DNA of 64,000 bases, from NCBI GenBank assembly GCA_963712485.1, contig CAVQID010000060.1, positions 181,913-245,912 on the forward strand, given 5' to 3'. The notes under the pieces are model-generated. The model was not told the origin of the DNA, searched no databases, and worked only from the letters and a program-made list of their open reading frames with translations. Positions 58,882-64,000 of this stretch are shown here, piece after piece. The translations under genes and the position numbers were made by a program. This DNA comes from JALORV01 sp963712485. GTDB taxonomy: Bacteria; Pseudomonadota; Gammaproteobacteria; Burkholderiales; Burkholderiaceae_F. Within the stretch, counting starts at the first letter, position 1. Every line of letters begins with the position of its first letter.

Positions 58882-59957
58882 ATGGACACCCGCAATCGAT
58901 CAGGCCAAGCTCGACACCTTCGTCAACCGCGCCATCGGCGACCTCGCGTCGGCCTACGGCGGCGTGATGGTGAGCCTCGGCCACAAGCTCGGTCTGTACA
59001 AGGCGATGGCCGGCGCCGGCCCGCGTCAGCGCGAAGGAGCTCGCCGCGCGCGCCGGCTGCGCCGAACGCTACGTGCGCGAGTGGCTGAACGCGCAGGCCG
59101 CGGCGGCTACGTCGACTACCACGCGGTCAGCGACACCTACGAGCTCTCGCCCGAGCAGGCGCTGGTGCTGGCCGACGAGGACAGCCCGGTCTTCATGCCG
59201 CCCGCGTGGAACGTGCCGGCGTCGATGTGGTTCGACGAGGACAAGACGCTCGAGGCGTTTCGCACCGGCAACGGCGTGGCCTGGGGCGAGCACGACGAGC
59301 GCCTCTCCTGCGGCGTCGCTGCGTTCTATCGCAACGGCTACCGCGCGCAGCCTGGTGCCGCAGTGGCTGCCGGCGCTGGACGGTGTGGTCGAGCAAGCTG
59401 CAAGCCGGCATCGACGGTGGCCGACATCGGCTGCGGCCACGGCCATTCCACGCGTGCTGATGGCCCAGGCGTTCCCGAACTCGCGCTTCCACGGCTTCGA
59501 CGCGCACGCGGCGTCGGTCGACGCGGCGCAGCGCAATGCCGCCGCAGGCCGGCGTCGCCGACGCGCGCGTCGTTCGAGGTGGCCGACGCCGACGACCTAT
59601 CGCCGACCGGCAGTACGGCCTGATCTGCTTCTTCGACTGCCTGCACGACCTGGGCGATCCGCGAGGCCGCCGCACGCCACGCCGCCGAGGTGCTCGCGCC
59701 GGGCGGCACGGTGATGCTGGTCGAGCCCTTCGCGCACGACCGCACCGAGCAGAACCTCAACGTCGTGGGGCGCCTGTACTACGCGGCGTCGACCACGATC
59801 TGCTGCGCCCATGCGATCTCCGAGGGCGGCCGCCTGGTGCTCGGCGCGCAGGCCGGCGAGGCGCGGCTCGCGCGAGGTGTTCCGCAAGGCCGGCTTTACG
59901 CATTTCCGCCGCGCAGTGGAGACGCCGTTCAACCTGATCTTCGAAGCTCGCCGCTGA
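58882..59957 (+). pseudogene. SAM-dependent methyltransferase, at least eight frameshifts
   Basis: A class I methyltransferase of about 355 residues can be reassembled by moving between frames. N-terminal winged-helix-like region: IDQAKLDTFVNRAIGDLASA, VMVSLGHKLGLYKAM, KELAARAGCAERYVREWLNA. SAM-binding VADIGCGHGHST near 59425, and C-terminal EVLAPGGTVMLVEPFAHD. Shifts occur near 58892, 59025, 59100, 59346, 59393, 59418, 59452, 59550, 59600, 59665 and 59875. Residues between shifts remain well conserved, unlike an old pseudogene, so dense sequencing errors or very recent inactivation are both possible. Substrate unknown. Confidence 0.7.
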
Positions 59958-60039
59958 CGCTGTCGACCGACTACGTCACGGCCGCCCGACGATGCATCGA
60001 CCCACTTCATAACTACTCAAGCCGCAGAAAGGTTCTCCA

Positions 60040-61386
60040 ATGAAACACCGATTGACTCAGATCTCCGTCGCCGCCGCGCTGCTCGCGACCGGCCTCTTCA
60101 TCAACACCGCCCACGCGACTGCCGGCGAAACACGCGACGCTTCGCAGCGAACCTCAGCGCCGACATGGTGCGCGAACCGCTGTGACCATGTGATCACGGA
60201 CTGGAGCCTGACCGCCTTCCAGGTGATCAAGGCTGCCGACGGCTACGTCGACCCGATGGCCGCGTCACGGTCGCTGGCGATGACGCACGTCGCGATGCAC
60301 GACGCTGTCAACGCCGTGCGCCCGCGCTATCGCCGCTATGCGCTCGACAACGTGCCGGCCGGCAGCCACCAGGCCGACGCTGCGGTGGCCGCGGCGCAGG
60401 CAGCACACGACGTGCTCGTAGCGTTGTACCCGCAGGCGGCCGGGACAGCGATCGCAAAGGTGCAACTCGAACGCACGGTGCTCGAAGCGGGCATCGGCGC
60501 TTCCATCGAAGCCGGAACCCATCTCGGCAAGGCCGCGGCCGCAGCAGTGCTAGCCAGGCGCGCCGACGACGGCAGCAAAGGCAGCGAACCGTACGTTGAG
60601 GGCACTCAACCCGGTCAGTATCGCTTCACGGCGCCGTTCAACTTCGCCGCTGCACCGCATTGGCGTCAGGTAACGCCCTTTGCGCTAAAAAGCGCCGCGC
60701 AGTTCCGCACCGCGCCGGCGCCCGCACTGACGAGTGTCGCCTATCAGCGCGCCTTCGACGAAGTCCAACGCGTCGGCGGCAAGACGAGCGCCCAGCGCAG
60801 TATCGACCAGACCCACTACGCAGCGTTCTGGTACGAGTTTTCCGACATCGGCTGGAATCGCGTAGCGCGCGCCGCATCGGCGAGCGTGAAGCAGGACCTG
60901 TGGGAACGTGCGCGCACCTTCGCGCTGCTGAACATGGCGATGGCCGATGCCTACATTGCCGGCTGGGATTCGAAGTACCACTACAACTTCTGGCGCCCGG
61001 TGACCGCGATCCACCATGCGGCGCTGGACGGTAACCCGCACACTGCGCCTGACGCTTCGTACGAACCCCTGCTCGTCACGCCGCCGGTGCCCGACATGCC
61101 CTCGACACACAGCGCCCTGGGCATGGCCGCTGCAGTGGTGCTGGCCGATGCCTTCGGTCGCGATCAACTGCCCTTCAGCTTTGCATCGCCGAGCGCGATG
61201 CCGGCCAATCCGGTACGCAGTTTCGCGAGCTTCAGCGAGGCGGCGCGCGAAAACGCCGATTCGCGCGTGAAGGCGGGCCTGCACTTCCGCTTCGCGACCG
61301 ACGCTGGGCTGGAGCTCGGACGCCAGATCGGACAGCACGTCAACCGTCATGCGCTGCGGCGGCTGCACCGAGCGCAGGACGACTGA
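60040..61386 (+). CDS. vanadium-dependent haloperoxidase-like protein, His intact
   Basis: 448-residue secreted member of the vanadium haloperoxidase / PAP2 superfamily. A signal peptide (ISVAAALLATGLFINTAHA) precedes the domain. The three oxyanion-binding blocks are KYHYNFWRPVTAI, DMPSTHSALGMAAA and SRVKAGLHF, with the His of PSTHS present, unlike the paralogue at 15805-17187. It could act as a haloperoxidase or an acid phosphatase; the sequence does not decide. Single gene following the damaged methyltransferase. Confidence 0.88.
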   Translation: MKHRLTQISVAAALLATGLFINTAHATAGETRDASQRTSAPTWCANRCDHVITDWSLTAFQVIKAADGYVDPMAASRSLAMTHVAMHDAVNAVRPRYRRYALDNVPAGSHQADAAVAAAQAAHDVLVALYPQAAGTAIAKVQLERTVLEAGIGASIEAGTHLGKAAAAAVLARRADDGSKGSEPYVEGTQPGQYRFTAPFNFAAAPHWRQVTPFALKSAAQFRTAPAPALTSVAYQRAFDEVQRVGGKTSAQRSIDQTHYAAFWYEFSDIGWNRVARAASASVKQDLWERARTFALLNMAMADAYIAGWDSKYHYNFWRPVTAIHHAALDGNPHTAPDASYEPLLVTPPVPDMPSTHSALGMAAAVVLADAFGRDQLPFSFASPSAMPANPVRSFASFSEAARENADSRVKAGLHFRFATDAGLELGRQIGQHVNRHALRRLHRAQDD

Positions 61387-61628
61387 GCGACATGCGTCTG
61401 CCGACGAATGCCGGCAAGGCCGCCGAGTCCAATCTCGGCGGCCTTCGCTCGAACGGTGGGCCACGGCCCGGAGCCGCAGCCGTGCGGATCAACTGCTCGA
61501 ACCGAGCATGCTGGGCGCGAGGTCTCTCGCGCTGGCTTGGGAGCCCGGTCCACTAGTCCTTCGGCTAAGGCAAGGGACCAATGCGCGAGAGCATCGATCG
61601 ACGATTGCGAGCGGCGCTGAAGAGAGCG

Positions 61629-61793
61629 TCAACGCCGAGCCCGCCGACCGCCACTGCAGCGGCATAAGCACCGATCGGGTGGTCGGCCGCAGACAAGGTA
61701 AACGATTGCCAAGGCGATGCCGACAAACAGCAGGCCTACGGCTGCCGTGACCCAGCGCTCAGAGTTCTTCCGCGTTTCAGTCGGCGTACCCAT
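61629..61793 (-). CDS. possible small membrane protein
   Basis: 54 residues: hydrophilic start (MGTPTETRKNSERW), one helix (VTAAVGLLFVGIALAIVYLV), then a Cys/Arg-rich tail (CGRPPDRCLCRCSGGRRARR). AGGAACGA sits before the ATG. No family recognised; the Arg-rich tail could be a frameshift artefact. Confidence 0.4.
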   Translation of the reverse strand: MGTPTETRKNSERWVTAAVGLLFVGIALAIVYLVCGRPPDRCLCRCSGGRRARR

Positions 61794-61880
61794 GATTCGT
61801 TCCTGACTGCTTCGAGGGGAGGTTGCCGCGGACCAGCGATCTGTGACCGGTGGCCGACCCCCACGCCCGATCAAACGTCG

Positions 61881-63929
61881 TCAATCCTTCAGGCGACGCG
61901 AGAGATACGTGAACTCAAGCGCAATCCGCTTCGCGCGTTCGCGCTGGTCCGAAGCGGCGGCATGGCCACCGTCAATATTCTCGTAGTAATAAAACGGCAG
62001 GCCGAACTCGATCATCCTCGCGGCCATCTTGCGGGCGTGGCCCGGATGGACGCGATCATCCTTCGTCGAGGTCACAAAGAAAGGCGGCGGATAGGCAACG
62101 CCCTTCTTCAGGTTCTGGTACGGCGAGGTCTTTTCGAGGAATGCACGCTCCTCGGGGATGCTCGGGCTGCCGTACTCATCCACCCAGGACGCGCCCGCGA
62201 GCATCCGGTCGTAGCGAAGCATGTCGAGCAGCGGCACCTGAATGACCGCAGCGTTCCAGAGATCCGGTCGCTGCGTCAGCGCGACGCCCATGAGCAGGCC
62301 GCCGTTGGAGCCCCCCATGATCCCGAGGCGACGCGCGCTGGTGACCTTGCGCGCGATGAGATCCTCGGCAACGGCGATGAAGTCATCGTAGATTAGCTGC
62401 CGTTTGGTCTTGAGCCCTGCCTGGTGCCACGCGGGGCCGAACTCGCCGCCGCCACGGATATTCGCCAGCACGTAGACGCCGCCGTTCTCGAGCCATAGCT
62501 TCCCGAGCGTCCCCGAGTACGAAGGCGTCATCGAAATCTGGAAGCCGCCGTAGCCGTAAAGCAGCGTCGGCGCAGCGCCATCAAACTTCAAGTCGTTGGG
62601 GCGCACGACGAAGTAGGGGACCTTGGTCCCATCCTTGGCGATGGCCTCGAACTGGTCCACAACCTGGCGACTCGCGTCGAACTTCGCCGGCACCTCCGCG
62701 AGCTTTTGCAACTGCCCGGCCGCTCCAGCCAGATAAAGGCTGCGTGGCGTGGTGAAGCCTTCGGAATAAACAAAGGCCCGATCATCGTCGGGCGGCACGT
62801 GTCCGAGCGTGACCTGGCTGCGCCCAGGCAACTCGAGCGCACCGAGCCGTTGCCATTGGCCGTCGTGGAAGGTGTAGCGGTGGGCGCGAGTGGCCACGTT
62901 TTCCGCCACGAGCAGGTAGGCCACCGACCGGCTGCCGCGGAACGCCTGGAACGAATCGCGGGGGCCCGGCTGGTAGATCAGCGTGACGTCGGGCTTGCCG
63001 GTTTGCAGAAACTGCGCGAGCGGGAAGCTCACCAGACTGCCACTGGGATAGGTGGCTTCGCCGATTTTCCAGTCTTCCTGCAGCGACGAAACAAGCTGGC
63101 CGCTCCAGTAGCCTTCGACCGTGGAACGCCGCGGCAAGGGAAGGAGCACGAGGCGATCGCGATCGAGGAGATGAAACGTCGACTCGAAGAATGTTTCACC
63201 TCGGACAAGCACGATCGCGACGTTGCCGTCGCGATCGCGGTAGCGCGCCGGAAACACGCCAACGTCATCCGGCGTGCCGCGAAAGATCTCGGCGGCCGAG
63301 GCCAGTGGCTCGCCACGTTTCCAGCGCTTAACGATGTACGGATAACCCGACGCGGTCAGGCTTCCCTCGCCCCAGTCGGTGCCTACCAGCAACGTGTCGG
63401 CATCGCCCCAAACGATGCTGTGCTTGGCCTCGGGCAGTTCAAATCCGCCGTCGACGAACCGCTTATCCACGGTGTCGAACTCGCGCACGATCGCGGCGTC
63501 CTTGCCGCCGTTCGACAGAGTGACCAGACACCGCCGGTAGTCCGGAGCCAGGCAGTCGGGCATGCCGGTGACCCAGGTCTTGCCGTCCTGTGCCGACAGT
63601 GCATCGACGTCGAGCACCGTCTCCCACTGCGGAGCACCGCTGATGTAGCTCGACCAGTCCGAGCGGCGCAGCAGCCCGCGAACGTGCTGGTCGTCCTGCC
63701 AGAAGTTATAGACGGTGCCTGCCAGCAGGACCGGTTCTGCGATGCGGTCGCGCGCTTCCAGAATGCGCCGTGCATCCGCCTCGAAACGCGCGAAACGTGG
63801 ATCGGACTGAAGTTCGGCCAGCGAGCGCTCGTTCTGCTTGCGCACCCATGCAAGCGCCTGGTCGCCTTCGACTTCCTCCAGCCACAGATAGGGATCAGTC
63901 GCTACGTCGATTTCCTTTGCGGCGGCGGC
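61881..63929 (-). CDS. prolyl oligopeptidase family protein (5' end unresolved)
   Basis: At least 680 residues of an S9 peptidase: N-terminal DPYLWLEEVEGDQALAWVRK, a seven-bladed propeller, then the alpha/beta hydrolase domain. The triad is GGSNGGLLMG (Ser), TSTKDDRVHPGHARK (Asp) and DGGHAAA (His). It cleaves short peptides after proline or basic residues. The first in-frame ATG/GTG (about 63845) lies after the conserved DPYLWLE, so the true start is upstream. The frame runs to a TGA near the window edge without a start, suggesting a frameshift near 63930 in the presumed signal peptide. Confidence 0.88.
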   Translation of the reverse strand, partial: AAAAKEIDVATDPYLWLEEVEGDQALAWVRKQNERSLAELQSDPRFARFEADARRILEARDRIAEPVLLAGTVYNFWQDDQHVRGLLRRSDWSSYISGAPQWETVLDVDALSAQDGKTWVTGMPDCLAPDYRRCLVTLSNGGKDAAIVREFDTVDKRFVDGGFELPEAKHSIVWGDADTLLVGTDWGEGSLTASGYPYIVKRWKRGEPLASAAEIFRGTPDDVGVFPARYRDRDGNVAIVLVRGETFFESTFHLLDRDRLVLLPLPRRSTVEGYWSGQLVSSLQEDWKIGEATYPSGSLVSFPLAQFLQTGKPDVTLIYQPGPRDSFQAFRGSRSVAYLLVAENVATRAHRYTFHDGQWQRLGALELPGRSQVTLGHVPPDDDRAFVYSEGFTTPRSLYLAGAAGQLQKLAEVPAKFDASRQVVDQFEAIAKDGTKVPYFVVRPNDLKFDGAAPTLLYGYGGFQISMTPSYSGTLGKLWLENGGVYVLANIRGGGEFGPAWHQAGLKTKRQLIYDDFIAVAEDLIARKVTSARRLGIMGGSNGGLLMGVALTQRPDLWNAAVIQVPLLDMLRYDRMLAGASWVDEYGSPSIPEERAFLEKTSPYQNLKKGVAYPPPFFVTSTKDDRVHPGHARKMAARMIEFGLPFYYYENIDGGHAAASDQRERAKRIALEFTYLSRRLKD

Positions 63930-64000
63930 CGCAGTGCAGCGAGGCTGACGCGTTGAGCCGTCCGCCGCGCTGCCGACGGGTGCAGGCGATCACGCGGCGC

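Overview
This is a GC-rich (roughly two-thirds G+C by eye) chromosomal window from a betaproteobacterium, most likely order Burkholderiales. The evidence is the arrangement ccoI-ccoS-ccoNOQP-ccoG-fixH followed by a convergent fnr and then hemN, the holC-pepA block divergent to lptF-lptG next to valS, a GlnRS with a Burkholderiales-type N-terminal extension, and small families such as DUF2277. The genus cannot be read from the sequence. No rRNA, tRNA, CRISPR array, intact insertion sequence or phage was seen.

Layout. 1-6 kb: minus-strand run with the end of an ExeA-like AAA ATPase, a LytS/LytTR two-component pair, a four-module rhodanese and a DsbB-like protein coupled to a small membrane protein. 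6-10.4 kb: a YSC84-family protein, a ParD/ParE-type toxin-antitoxin pair with an operator palindrome, and a decayed, lower-GC island (NYN/LOTUS protein, DUF2075 helicase relic, truncated defence-type reverse transcriptase). 10.5-29.9 kb: glnS, then metabolic, transport and regulatory genes. These include a vanadium-haloperoxidase-like protein lacking the usual active-site His, and a TetR-hydrolase unit with two near-identical operators. 30-42 kb: the microaerobic respiration block, made of cbb3 oxidase structural and maturation genes, Fnr, HemN and a DsbD/TauE-like membrane protein. Three FNR-type boxes precede ccoI, ccoN and hemN, so Fnr probably drives its own neighbourhood. 42-55 kb: housekeeping (alaS, tusA, valS, holC, pepA, lptFG, terC). 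56-64 kb: accessory genes, including a second haloperoxidase-like protein and a prolyl oligopeptidase.

Sequence quality matters. Single-base frameshifts interrupt several genes expected to be essential (glnS, alaS, valS, lptF) and also tusA, terC and others. In each case the protein resumes in another frame and the corrected length matches the family. Assembly indels are the simplest explanation. I annotate such genes over their full reconstructed span. A methyltransferase gene at 58.9-60.0 kb has at least eight shifts. The 7.9-10.4 kb island differs because it also shows truncation, missing domains and changed catalytic residues, so real decay is likely there.

Most distinctive observations: the RT/DUF2075/NYN relic island; a probably leaderless tetR promoter whose spacer is exactly filled by an 18-bp operator, with a second copy inside the next gene; and a dispersed intergenic repeat in two inverted copies (25.5-25.9 and 41.2-41.3 kb) with compensatory changes in its hairpin stem.
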